DNA from: Arsukibacterium sp.
Lineage (GTDB): Bacteria > Pseudomonadota > Gammaproteobacteria > Enterobacterales > Alteromonadaceae
Assembly: GCF_018402695.1 (NCBI RefSeq)
Contig: NZ_JAGYIM010000013.1
Span: 24,326-88,325, forward strand
Length of the DNA stretch: 64,000 nt
Direction of reading: 5' to 3'
Below, piece by piece: positions 47,337-55,894 of this stretch. A program made the translations under genes and the position numbers. Below the pieces are notes generated by a model. That model was not told the origin of the DNA. It saw only the letters and a list, made by a program, of their open reading frames with translations, and made no database searches. The stretch's first letter is position 1; every line of letters starts with the position of its first letter.

Positions 47337-48662
47337 ATGCTGAAATTATTAGTTATCGATGATAATCAGCCTATCTGTCAGGCCCTGCAAACGCTGTTTG
47401 CGCTGCAGGGTTATCAGGTACATTGCGCCAGCACGCCAGACCAGGCCTGGCAATTGCTGGCCAGCCAAGATATTGACTTAATTCTGCAGGATATGAATTT
47501 CAGCGCCGGGCAAATGCATGGCGATCAGGGCAAGGCGCTGTTTTATCAGTTACGTCAGCAATACCCCGATTTGCCAATCGTATTAATGACCGCCTGGACC
47601 CAGCTGGATATGGTAGTAGAGTTGGTAAAAGCTGGTGCAACCGACTATATCGCCAAGCCATGGGATGATCAGCGGCTACTATTGACGGTAACTAACGCTC
47701 TGAAGTTAAAACAACTTGCCAGCCAACAACAACGTACTGAGCGCGAACGTCTGGCTGCCTTTGCCGGTAAAGATTTATGTAATATGGTGTTTGCCAGCAG
47801 TGAAATGCAGCAATTGTTGCAAATGACACTGCAATTGGCGCCGGCCAGTGCTGCGGTATTAATTACCGGCCCCAATGGCGCTGGCAAAGAAGGCATTGCC
47901 AATGTGCTGCATGCCAACTCACCACGTTACAACAAGCCCTTTATTAAAGTGAATATGGGCGCCCTGCCAGCAGAGTTAATCGAAGCCGAACTGTTTGGCG
48001 CTGAAGCCGGTGCCTATAGTGGCGCTCAGAAAACCCGCATTGGCCGCTTTGAAGCAGCAGACGGCGGCAGCCTGTTTCTGGATGAAATTGGCAATTTATC
48101 GCCGGCAGGCCAGGCCAAATTGTTACGGGTGTTACAAACCGGCGAATTTGAACGCTTAGGTTCCAGCCAAACCCGTAAAACCGATGTCCGGCTGATCAGC
48201 GCGACCAACAGTGATTTAACCGCAGCAATAAGCCGGGGCGAATTCCGGCAGGACTTATATTACCGGATAAACGTGGTGCAATTACAGCTGCCGGCACTGC
48301 GCGAACGACCTGACGATATTCCGGTGCTGGCCCGCTACTTTCTGGCAGGCAAAAAAACCTTAAGTAAAGCTGCCGAGCAACGGTTACTCAGTTATTCCTG
48401 GCCTGGCAACGTGCGTGAACTGCAAAATGTCTGTCAGCGGGCGCTATTGTTAAGTGCCGATGTGGAAATTCAAGCTAGTGAACTGGGGCTGCCTGATACG
48501 GGGTCGCCTGCTAAACGCTCACTGGAAGATATCGACCGGCCGCAATTAGAACAAGCATTGTTGCAAGCCGGCGGTGTCGTGTCGCGGGCGGCAAAACAAT
48601 TAGGCATCAGCCGCCAGGCCTTATATCGGCGTATGGAGTTTTATGGCATCGCCACGCCCTGA
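47337..48662 (+). CDS. Sigma-54-dependent response regulator
   Basis: A 441-residue NtrC-family regulator: receiver domain (Asp8/Asp9, phospho-acceptor Asp52, IAKPWDD), AAA+ domain with Walker A GPNGAGKE, GAYSGA in place of the usual GAFTGA sigma-54 contact loop, and Walker B GGSLFLDEIG, then a C-terminal Fis-type helix-turn-helix (GISRQALYRRMEF). It probably activates the -24/-12 promoter of this operon from the palindromes at 42637-42678. The kinase gene overlaps its stop. Confidence 0.94.
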   Translation: MLKLLVIDDNQPICQALQTLFALQGYQVHCASTPDQAWQLLASQDIDLILQDMNFSAGQMHGDQGKALFYQLRQQYPDLPIVLMTAWTQLDMVVELVKAGATDYIAKPWDDQRLLLTVTNALKLKQLASQQQRTERERLAAFAGKDLCNMVFASSEMQQLLQMTLQLAPASAAVLITGPNGAGKEGIANVLHANSPRYNKPFIKVNMGALPAELIEAELFGAEAGAYSGAQKTRIGRFEAADGGSLFLDEIGNLSPAGQAKLLRVLQTGEFERLGSSQTRKTDVRLISATNSDLTAAISRGEFRQDLYYRINVVQLQLPALRERPDDIPVLARYFLAGKKTLSKAAEQRLLSYSWPGNVRELQNVCQRALLLSADVEIQASELGLPDTGSPAKRSLEDIDRPQLEQALLQAGGVVSRAAKQLGISRQALYRRMEFYGIATP

Positions 48663-50004
48663 GCCGGCAGCTGCCGCGATGCGGCAACGCTTTACGGTGC
48701 GGTTGAGTAGCCGCAGCCGGCTGGCGTTACTCTGTCTGACACTAACGGTTCTCAGCCTGGCCGGGCTGGTGCACTTTAACCTGCTCAGTTTAGGCTCAGG
48801 CATTAGCGTTGCTGCTGGCGGTGTGGGGTTGTGGTTGCTGATTAACTGGACACTCAAGCCTCTGTATCAGGAAATTCTGGCGCTTAATCTGCATGCCCAG
48901 AACTTACAGGACGGCAGCTTTAATACCAATGCAAATCAGCTGAACATTAACGAACTGAGCACGCTGGCCGAGAGTTTACATGCAATGTCAGCACAGTTAC
49001 GCGCAGAACGTGCCAGTTTGTATCAGCGGGAACTGCTGCTCGATACTGTGCTGCAAAGCAGCCCTAGTGCGCTTGTTCTGACAAACCACGCTGACACTGT
49101 CCTGATGTGTAACCCGGCTGCCTGCCAGTTGCTAAATAACAATAAAAAATTTACTGGCAGTAAATTGTCCGCTCTGACTGATATTGCTGCCCCGCTGCAG
49201 CAGGCACTGCAGCACCAGCAACAAGGTTTAATCCGGCTGGACAATACCGGCCAGGCGGTATGGCATTTATCGGTAAGCCAGTTTCAGTTAAATCAGCAGC
49301 AACATTGGCTTTATCTGCTGAAACCGCTTAGCCGGGAGATCCAACGGGAAGAGCTGAACGCCTGGAAAAAACTGCTACGGGTCATTGGCCATGAACTGAA
49401 TAACACCCTGGCCCCGCTATCATCATTGGCCTTTTCTGGACGCCAAATGGCTGCCCAGCTGCAGCAACACGAATTAAGCCGACTGTTTGATACCATAAGT
49501 GAACGCAGCCTGCATTTAAATCAGTTTGTGCAGGCTTACATTAATTTTGCTAAATTACCGCCCCCGCAGCTGAGCGTCGTTAACTGGCCGCGCCTGATTA
49601 ACCAGTTACAGGATCACTTTGAGTTTGAATTACTGGGTGACTTACCCAAACGTGACTGGCAGGCCGATCCGCAGCAACTTGCGCAACTATTGCTGAACGT
49701 GCTGAAAAATGCCCATGAAAGCGGCTCGGCCATAGAGCATATCAGTTTATGCTGTATTGAATTTGGCAATGAATTACAGTTGCAGGTTTCCGACGGCGGT
49801 GGGGGTATCGCCGCCGATGTACTGCAACAGGCACTGGTGCCCTTTTACAGTAGCAAACCTCAGGGTTCTGGTATTGGCCTGACCCTCTGCCGTGACATTG
49901 CTGAAGCGCATGGGGGCAGTCTCAGTCTATACAACATAAGCCGGCAAATTGCTGATAGCAGGATCTGCGGCCTGCAGGTAACCGTTACCTTGCCAGCCCG
50001 TTGA
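48643..50004 (+). CDS. Membrane sensor histidine kinase with PAS domain
   Basis: A 453-residue kinase: two N-terminal helices (LALLCLTLTVLSLAGLVHF and GISVAAGGVGLWLLI), a HAMP/PAS-like region, the phosphorylated His250 in VIGHELNNTLAPL, N-box LLNVLKNAHESG and G-boxes SDGGGGIAAD and GSGIGLTLCRDI. The start ATG overlaps the regulator by 20 bases, so they are co-translated. There is little periplasmic sequence, so the signal may be membrane stress or the transporter itself (inference). Confidence 0.92.
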   Translation: MASPRPEPAAAAMRQRFTVRLSSRSRLALLCLTLTVLSLAGLVHFNLLSLGSGISVAAGGVGLWLLINWTLKPLYQEILALNLHAQNLQDGSFNTNANQLNINELSTLAESLHAMSAQLRAERASLYQRELLLDTVLQSSPSALVLTNHADTVLMCNPAACQLLNNNKKFTGSKLSALTDIAAPLQQALQHQQQGLIRLDNTGQAVWHLSVSQFQLNQQQHWLYLLKPLSREIQREELNAWKKLLRVIGHELNNTLAPLSSLAFSGRQMAAQLQQHELSRLFDTISERSLHLNQFVQAYINFAKLPPPQLSVVNWPRLINQLQDHFEFELLGDLPKRDWQADPQQLAQLLLNVLKNAHESGSAIEHISLCCIEFGNELQLQVSDGGGGIAADVLQQALVPFYSSKPQGSGIGLTLCRDIAEAHGGSLSLYNISRQIADSRICGLQVTVTLPAR

Positions 50005-50013
50005 TTCGGCAAG

Positions 50014-50340
50014 TTACTCCCACATCAGCCCGACATTGGCTTCCTGGGCTTTGTGCAGTAATTTCAGCAGTGGCTCAGCCCTGACCTTGAGGCTTACCTG
50101 CTCGGGTTTGTCTTCATCCTCGTGGTCATTCTTTTTTGTTGTAGTCTGCTCCGCTTCAGGTGCTTCATCTTCAGCCATTTTGGCTAATGCCTGCTGTAAC
50201 CTGGCTAACGCTTCTGGCACATCATCCGCAAACATAGCGCTTGGCAGTTTGGTATCCCGGCCCATCATTTTCAGTAATTGCAGCCCGACATTGGTGTGGT
50301 AATCGACATTTCTGCCCGCTTTGCTTTTAAAGGTAACCAT
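50014..50340 (-). CDS. DUF1840 protein
   Basis: A 108-residue soluble protein: MVTFKSKAGRNVDYHTNVG, GRDTKLPSAMFADDVPEALARL, a charged linker, then VRAEPLLKLLHKAQEANVGLMWE. This is DUF1840, widespread in gammaproteobacteria and of unknown function. GGAG precedes ATG 50340. The gene is convergent with the kinase gene and divergent from glpK. Confidence 0.88.
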   Translation of the reverse strand: MVTFKSKAGRNVDYHTNVGLQLLKMMGRDTKLPSAMFADDVPEALARLQQALAKMAEDEAPEAEQTTTKKNDHEDEDKPEQVSLKVRAEPLLKLLHKAQEANVGLMWE

Positions 50341-50419
50341 AGTATTGCTCCATTAATAGTATTGTCCCAGTATTTGCTGCTACTCTGACAGCAAGCATAA
50401 CCTACTTTGCAGTATTATT

Positions 50420-51922
50420 ATGACAACCAGCAATAACGCTTGTTATATTCTGGCGATTGACCAGGGCACTACGTCCAGCCGGGCCGTTATTTTTGACCAG
50501 CGGATGCAGCAGATAGCCAGTGCGCAGCAAGAGCTGTCAATAGTCTATCCTAAGCCTGGCTGGGTCGAGCAGGACCCTGAGCAAATCTGGCAAAGCGTGT
50601 TAAATTGTATTGCCCAGGCGGTTAGCCGCGCCGGCCTCAGCATCAGCAATATCGCCGCTATTGCCATCAGCAACCAGCGAGAAACCACTATTCTGTGGGA
50701 AAAAGGCAGCGGTAAACCCATCGCCAATGCCATTGTCTGGCAAGACCGGCGTACTGCAGCGTTTTGCCGGCAATTACAACAACAGGGTGCAGAAGCAACA
50801 ATAAACCAGAAAACCGGACTACGGGCCGACCCGTATTTTTCAGCCAGTAAAATAGGCTGGCTACTGGACAATATTCCGGACGCACGTGCCAATGCCAACG
50901 CCGGAAAGCTGTGTTTTGGTAACGTTGACAGTTATATTTTATGGCGGCTGACCGCTGGCAAGGTGCATGCTACCGATGCCAGTAACGCCAGCCGCACTGC
51001 GCTGTTCAATCTTAACAGCCTGACCTGGGACCCGGAACTGCTACAACTATTTAATATTCCGGCAAACCTGCTGCCCGCAGTAAAAGACAGTGCCGGCTTG
51101 TTTGGCACCAGCACGGTAGACGTTCTGGGTGCAACGATACCCATCATGGCGATATTGGGTGATCAACAGGCGGCACTGCTGGGCCAGGCCTGTATCAGCC
51201 CAGGTATGTTAAAAAGCACCTATGGCACTGGCTGCTTTGCGGTGGTTAATACCGGCGATCAGATTATCCGCAGCAACAACCAGCTGTTATCTACCCTGGC
51301 CTGGCAACTTAATGGTAAAGCCACTTACGCGCTGGAAGGCAGTATTTTTATGGCCGGTGCCACCGTGCAGTGGCTGCGCGATAAACTGGGCATTATAAGT
51401 CAGGCCAGTGACACTGAAGCGCTGGCCAGCCAGAGCAGCTACCAGCAAACTGAATTGTTAATCCCGGCTTTTACTGGCATGGGGGCGCCCTACTGGCAGC
51501 CGGAGGCAAAAGCCGCGCTGTTTGGTATGACCCGGGACACCGGCAAAGCGCAGTTGGCCGCTGCTGCCCTGTGCGCCGTGGCTTACCAGAGTGCTGACTT
51601 ACTAGATGCGATGCGCCAGGATGGTATTGCGGTCGCACAGCTACGGGTAGATGGTGGCATGACCAACAATGGCTGGTTTTTGCAGGCGCTGGCCGATTTA
51701 TGTCAGCAACCGGTGCAGCGCTGCAATACCACCGATGCTACTGTCTACGGTGCAGGCTTTTTAGCCGCAGTCAGCCTGGGGTATTACCCCGATATTTCAG
51801 CTATCAGCGCGTTGTGGCAAGCAGACCAGCAACACAAACCACAAATAAGCAGTGCAGAGCAAACAACATTATATCAACGCTGGCAAACAGCAGTTGCTGC
51901 CCTACTGAAGCAGCAGCTATAG
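50420..51922 (+). CDS. glpK: Glycerol kinase
   Basis: A 500-residue FGGY-family kinase that makes glycerol-3-phosphate. Motifs: DQGTTSSRAVIFD at the N-terminus, WVEQDPEQIWQS, RRTAAFCRQL, GNVDSYILWRLT, TYGTGCFAVVNTG and AGATVQWLRDKLG. Length and motifs are complete. No glpF, glpD or glpR is nearby, so it is a stand-alone locus here. Confidence 0.96.
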   Translation: MTTSNNACYILAIDQGTTSSRAVIFDQRMQQIASAQQELSIVYPKPGWVEQDPEQIWQSVLNCIAQAVSRAGLSISNIAAIAISNQRETTILWEKGSGKPIANAIVWQDRRTAAFCRQLQQQGAEATINQKTGLRADPYFSASKIGWLLDNIPDARANANAGKLCFGNVDSYILWRLTAGKVHATDASNASRTALFNLNSLTWDPELLQLFNIPANLLPAVKDSAGLFGTSTVDVLGATIPIMAILGDQQAALLGQACISPGMLKSTYGTGCFAVVNTGDQIIRSNNQLLSTLAWQLNGKATYALEGSIFMAGATVQWLRDKLGIISQASDTEALASQSSYQQTELLIPAFTGMGAPYWQPEAKAALFGMTRDTGKAQLAAAALCAVAYQSADLLDAMRQDGIAVAQLRVDGGMTNNGWFLQALADLCQQPVQRCNTTDATVYGAGFLAAVSLGYYPDISAISALWQADQQHKPQISSAEQTTLYQRWQTAVAALLKQQL

Positions 51923-51961
51923 TAGTAGTGCCTAAACAATAATTATCGCAGAGGTAGCAAA

Positions 51962-52597
51962 ATGGCAAAGGTACTAATCACCGGGTTTGAGCCCTTTGCC
52001 GGCGAATCCGTTAATCCATCCTGGCAGGTAGCCAGTGCGCTGCAGGGTTGGCAGCTTGATGATGAGGTTGAGGTTACGGCAGTAAAACTACCCTGCGTTT
52101 TTAAACAAAGCCTGCTTACTGTGGAGCAAGCTGTTAATCAACTTAAGCCGGTGGTCGTGATTATGCTCGGTCAGGCAGCGGGCTGCAGCCAGCTGATGCT
52201 GGAAAAAATCGCCAGCAATTTTATTGATGCCAATATTGCCGATAACGCAGGCCAGCAACCGCGTAACTGCCTGACCGCATCACACGGTCCTGCCGCCTAC
52301 TTTAGCAATCTCCCCCTCAACGCCATGTTACAGGCTTTGCATCTGCAAAATATTCCGGCCCAGTTGTCGTTATCTGCCGGTAGTTTTGTCTGTAACCACA
52401 GCTTTTATGGCCTGATGCACCTGATTAAAAACCAGTATGTCAGCATGAGGGGTGGTTTTATCCATTTGCCTTACCTGCCTGAACAGGTACTGCTCAAGCC
52501 TGGCAGCCCGAGTATGGAACTTGCAACTCAGATAACCGCGCTGAAAATTTGCATAGAGGTCAGTTTGCAGCAACAAGCAGATCAGCTGATGGCCTAA
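51962..52597 (+). CDS. pcp: Pyroglutamyl-peptidase I
   Basis: A 211-residue cysteine peptidase that removes N-terminal pyroglutamate. The catalytic triad is complete: Glu81 (MLEKIASN), Cys144 (AGSFVCNHSFYG) and His168 (FIHLPYLPEQ). Residues around Glu81 are less conserved than usual (QAAGCSQLMLE). The ribosome site AGAGG precedes ATG 51962. It lies 39 bases after glpK. Confidence 0.94.
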   Translation: MAKVLITGFEPFAGESVNPSWQVASALQGWQLDDEVEVTAVKLPCVFKQSLLTVEQAVNQLKPVVVIMLGQAAGCSQLMLEKIASNFIDANIADNAGQQPRNCLTASHGPAAYFSNLPLNAMLQALHLQNIPAQLSLSAGSFVCNHSFYGLMHLIKNQYVSMRGGFIHLPYLPEQVLLKPGSPSMELATQITALKICIEVSLQQQADQLMA

Positions 52598-52680
52598 TCG
52601 ATTTCTCAGGTTATTGAGTTTGCTATGAAAATATTTTTTTAGCATTTAACGCTTGCATAAATTTTAAGCATTCCTTATGA

Positions 52681-52775
52681 TGCGCGGATTCGAAAGGCAA
52701 GTCATCTGAAAAGGTGATCACGCAAAGCTTCAGGTCTAACGGGGAAACCCCATGATAGCTGGGCTGCCGTCGCAC
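52681..52775 (+). promoter_or_regulatory. Cyclic di-GMP-I (GEMM) riboswitch
   Basis: The order of conserved blocks matches the GEMM-I aptamer: AAAGGCAA, a P2 stem with a TGAAAA loop (GNRA-type GAAA), TCACGCAAAGC, CAGGTCTAA, a GGGG/CCCC hairpin arm of P3 and ATAGCTGGGCTGCC. P1 is formed by TGCGCGG (52681-52687) and CCGTCGCA (52767-52774). It stands 110 bases before the DUF3718 gene on the same strand. No clear terminator or anti-terminator was identified downstream; a GCAACC/GGTTGC hairpin (52832-52845) could take part in switching. Confidence 0.9.
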
Positions 52776-52884
52776 ATTGCGATGTTTTATTCTGTTTCGT
52801 CCAGAGTTAAACGCATGACCTTTCGTGTACCGCAACCCCGGTTGCTAACAATGATCGTGAACTGACTCAATTCGGAGCTTGAAT

Positions 52885-53256
52885 ATGAAAACCAAAATTA
52901 TCGCTTTAGCCGCTGTTATCGCTGCCACCTCTTTTGTAAGCACTCCTGTTGCCGCCAACGATCAATTAGCCCTGTCTATTTGCTCTTACGTTGCCGCCGA
53001 CAGTCGGAATAACCTGCGTAAAGTATTAAGCGACAATCGTCTGCGTTTATCTGCTGTTTACAGTGGTGTGGTGTGCGACGGTTTACCATTAGTGCGTCAT
53101 GCCATTAAGCACAATGCCAATGAAACTGCCGAGTTTATGTTAAAGCAGTTACCTGGTAGTGTGGTTGCTGCCTCAGGTGATGTTGAGTGGGCGCAAAGCA
53201 ACGGTTTTGGTGAGTCACCGGTAATTAATGCTATTAGAGATCGTAGCGCCAGCTAA
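52885..53256 (+). CDS. DUF3718 periplasmic protein
   Basis: A 123-residue protein with a signal peptide ending VSTPVAAN and a small domain: LSICSYVAADSRNNLRKVL, VVCDGLPLVRHAIKHNANETAEF. DUF3718 is known mostly from Alteromonadales and Vibrionales and has no assigned role. ATG 52885 is preferred to TTG 52879 because GGAG then stands eight bases upstream. It is the only gene behind the GEMM riboswitch, so its synthesis should follow c-di-GMP. Confidence 0.85.
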   Translation: MKTKIIALAAVIAATSFVSTPVAANDQLALSICSYVAADSRNNLRKVLSDNRLRLSAVYSGVVCDGLPLVRHAIKHNANETAEFMLKQLPGSVVAASGDVEWAQSNGFGESPVINAIRDRSAS

Positions 53257-53283
53257 ACCAGCTAATTGCTAAAAGTTTCAATG

Positions 53284-53306
53284 AAGGCGCCCTCTCCGGC
53301 GCCTTT
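53284..53306. terminator. Bidirectional terminator
   Basis: AAGGCGCC/GGCGCCTT form a perfect 8-bp stem with a 6-base loop and a short T tract, between the convergent DUF3718 and antiporter genes. Confidence 0.85.
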
Positions 53307-53318
53307 ATTATTTCCGGC

Positions 53319-54869
53319 TCAGGCTTTTATGCCAAAGCAATGTTGTTTCACATGCTCGGCAATACCCACCCCTGCCTCTGACATGGTTAAATAGGTTTGG
53401 TCAGCGCCTGCAGCAATAATGTCCCGCGCTTCGTCATTATGCATACTGTGCGAGACAATAAAGCCCTGAAAACCCGATGCCCGTAACTTTTTCGCGGCGA
53501 TCACCTTGGCTTCCACATCGTTCATACTCAGAATAACTGCCTCTACCTTGCCGTAGTCCAGCCCCTGCCAGAACACCTGATCTTCAGCATCGGCATAGAA
53601 TATATTAATACCCTGGCGCTGATGATCACTGACCTTAGCAGGATCCGAGTCCATCGCAATAATCTTGCGGCTGGCTTTTAAGTAGTTATAGGCTGCCGTA
53701 CCGGTGCGCCCCATGCCCATTATCAATACGTCAGCATCTCCTAACGATACCGGTTGCTCATCCGGGTGGTGAATATTGCGCTCAAACTTCAGCAGCCGGT
53801 TACATAAGCGGTCGTACAACGGGTGCGCTAAACGATTTAACGGCGCCGAGATCACAAAGGATATCGCCACCGTTAACGCCAGCGGCACCAGCCATTCTGG
53901 CAACACTACGCTGGCGACAATCAGACCAAACTCACTGTAATTTGTTAAGCTAAGGCTGGCCAGAAAGGCACTGCGGGCCCGCAATTTAAACAGCACCAGC
54001 AATAAGAAAAACAGCAGGGCTTTCAGTGGCAGAAGAAGGGTCATTACCCCCGCGAATAACCAGGCATTGGCATCCGGCAGGCCATCTATACCAATTTGTA
54101 AAAAGAACCCAACCAGAAAAAACTCTTTAATGCTCCACAACGACTTGGATAGCTCACCGGCCCGCGGATGCTTCGCCAGCATGGCGCCAAAGACCAGCGC
54201 ACCGAGCTCTGAGCTTAGCCCGACCAGCTCAAAACCCTGCCCCCCCACTACCAGGGCTAACATTAATCCAAACAATATCAATAGATCTTCATGGCCACTG
54301 GCATCCAACAGCTTATAAAGCATCGGCCGCAGTAACGGTAAGCCAAATACCAGCAAGGCCCAGGCCGATGGCACAGTACCACTGGCGACACTCATTACCA
54401 GCAGCGCCAGTAAATCCTGGACAATCAGAATGCCTATTGCCACCCGGCCATGAAACGCCCGCAGTTCCCGTTTACTTTCCAGCACCTTGGCTGCCAGTAC
54501 GGTACTGGAAAACGCCAAGGCAATTGCCAGCATCAGCGCCTGATACCAACTGACCTCAAAAATCAACAATACCGCCGGCAGGGTTAACAGGATAGATAAA
54601 CCAAAGTGTAAAGTACCGCCACCCAGCACCTCAGCCTTGGCCAGACTACGGACATTCAGCTTTAACCCCACCGTAAACAACAGTAGCAACACGCCCAAAT
54701 GCGCCACATGATGAATAATAGACGGCCCCTCCGCCGGCAGGCTCATTTCACTGGCAGTAGCTGATATCACAAACCCCGCCAGCAGGTAGCCGATTAATGG
54801 CGGTAAACCAATTAGCCTCACCAGCAAACCCAGTGAAAAGGCAAATCCTATCCAAACAGCTTCAAGCAT
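53319..54869 (-). CDS. CPA2 family cation:proton antiporter
   Basis: A 516-residue protein with 12-13 membrane helices of the KefB/YbaL type (GLPPLIGYLLAGFVIS, FSSTVLAAKVLES) and a C-terminal TrkA-N Rossmann domain (ADVLIMGMGRTGTAAYNYL). A TrkA-C domain is missing, unlike several relatives. It probably exchanges K+ or Na+ for protons under nucleotide control. AAGGA precedes ATG 54869. The MgtC gene lies upstream on the same strand. Confidence 0.9.
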   Translation of the reverse strand: MLEAVWIGFAFSLGLLVRLIGLPPLIGYLLAGFVISATASEMSLPAEGPSIIHHVAHLGVLLLLFTVGLKLNVRSLAKAEVLGGGTLHFGLSILLTLPAVLLIFEVSWYQALMLAIALAFSSTVLAAKVLESKRELRAFHGRVAIGILIVQDLLALLVMSVASGTVPSAWALLVFGLPLLRPMLYKLLDASGHEDLLILFGLMLALVVGGQGFELVGLSSELGALVFGAMLAKHPRAGELSKSLWSIKEFFLVGFFLQIGIDGLPDANAWLFAGVMTLLLPLKALLFFLLLVLFKLRARSAFLASLSLTNYSEFGLIVASVVLPEWLVPLALTVAISFVISAPLNRLAHPLYDRLCNRLLKFERNIHHPDEQPVSLGDADVLIMGMGRTGTAAYNYLKASRKIIAMDSDPAKVSDHQRQGINIFYADAEDQVFWQGLDYGKVEAVILSMNDVEAKVIAAKKLRASGFQGFIVSHSMHNDEARDIIAAGADQTYLTMSEAGVGIAEHVKQHCFGIKA

Positions 54870-54925
54870 TGGTTGTCCTTGTTGTTCTTAATGGGTAGAG
54901 AGTAACTGAAACTAAATATGTTGTA

Positions 54926-55483
54926 TTAATGTGGATCATCAATATCGGCCCGGCCCAGCGCGGCTGTATCATCTTTGCGCCTACCAAACAGACTGCCACC
55001 ATTGGCCCGTTGCAGCCATTCATTATAAGTACGATGTACCCCACGACGTAACGCCGACGACGAGCTTTCCAGAATACCAATACCTACCAGTACCAGCACC
55101 ACCAGTATCGATAACTTAATGGCCACTAAATCCTGACCGATGCCAATACAAACCCCAATTGAGGCCAGCACCCAGATGGTGGCGGCAGATGTGACGCCAA
55201 GTACCATGCCGTCGCGGCTTAACATCACCCCGGCGCCCAGAAAACCAACCCCGGTAATCACCTGGCCAATGATCCGCGACGGATCGGTCATTTCTGAATT
55301 AACCGACATCGAGGCGGCAATAAACACATAGGTCCCCATCACAATCAGGATAGAGGTGCGGATCCCGGCGGGCTTGCCCCGCAATTGTCGCTCCAGGCCA
55401 ATAATAAAGCCGCAGGCCAGTGCCGTTAACAGCTCCTGCCAGCCCAGCGGATCAATTGCCACCATACTTTGCCAATCCGGCAT
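54926..55483 (-). CDS. MgtC/SapB family membrane protein
   Basis: A 185-residue protein with four to five membrane helices and the family motifs: GFIIGLERQLRGKPAGIRT and GVGFLGAGVMLSR. Related MgtC proteins affect Mg2+ homeostasis and inhibit the F-type ATPase in Salmonella. GGGAG precedes ATG 55483. It lies between the DUF1289 and antiporter genes; the three may form one minus-strand transcript. Confidence 0.9.
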   Translation of the reverse strand: MPDWQSMVAIDPLGWQELLTALACGFIIGLERQLRGKPAGIRTSILIVMGTYVFIAASMSVNSEMTDPSRIIGQVITGVGFLGAGVMLSRDGMVLGVTSAATIWVLASIGVCIGIGQDLVAIKLSILVVLVLVGIGILESSSSALRRGVHRTYNEWLQRANGGSLFGRRKDDTAALGRADIDDPH

Positions 55484-55507
55484 AATGCTCCCCTGAATAA
55501 TATTGCG

Positions 55508-55753
55508 CTATGCTAAGCGCGCTGCGGCTTTGGCAGCCTGCCACTCGGCCTGGGTAATGGCCGTAGTAGGCCCGGTGTCACTACCACCCTGCTCTGCTTG
55601 TAACTTACGTTTAGCAAGCTTTTGTAATATAGCGTAATTTTCGGCTTCTGACCGCTTATTCCAGTCAACAATTTCGGTAATGTGGCGATAACAGCCAACA
55701 CACATCTTTTCACTGTTTAAACGGCAGCATGCCACACAGGGTGATTCAGGCAT
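55508..55753 (-). CDS. DUF1289 cysteine-rich protein
   Basis: An 81-residue protein beginning MPESPCVACCRLNSEKMCVGCYR, with the four-cysteine pattern of DUF1289, probably a small zinc or iron-sulfur site. Function unknown. AAGGAG stands 11 bases before ATG 55753. Confidence 0.88.
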   Translation of the reverse strand: MPESPCVACCRLNSEKMCVGCYRHITEIVDWNKRSEAENYAILQKLAKRKLQAEQGGSDTGPTTAITQAEWQAAKAAARLA

Positions 55754-55839
55754 AATTTTGTCGGCTCCTTGGGCACTTTGGTCGTATTGTTAATCGCTCA
55801 CACTTAACATTGCAGACACTTTGTGCCAATCTGACTTAC

Positions 55840-55857
55840 TTTTGAAAACGTTCAAAA
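55840..55857 (+). promoter_or_regulatory. Palindromic operator candidate before the amidohydrolase gene
   Basis: TTTTGAA and TTCAAAA form an exact 7-bp inverted repeat around AACG, 38 bases before ATG 55895. A symmetric 18-bp site in a divergent promoter region suggests a dimeric repressor; no repressor gene is adjacent. Confidence 0.35.
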
Positions 55858-55894
55858 TGCTAACTATAACTAAAACCGCCACGGGAACCTACCA

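Noticed and set aside
52832-52845. GCAACC/GGTTGC hairpin as the GEMM riboswitch terminator
   Set aside because: No T-run follows the stem, so it cannot be called a terminator; mentioned only as a possible switching element.
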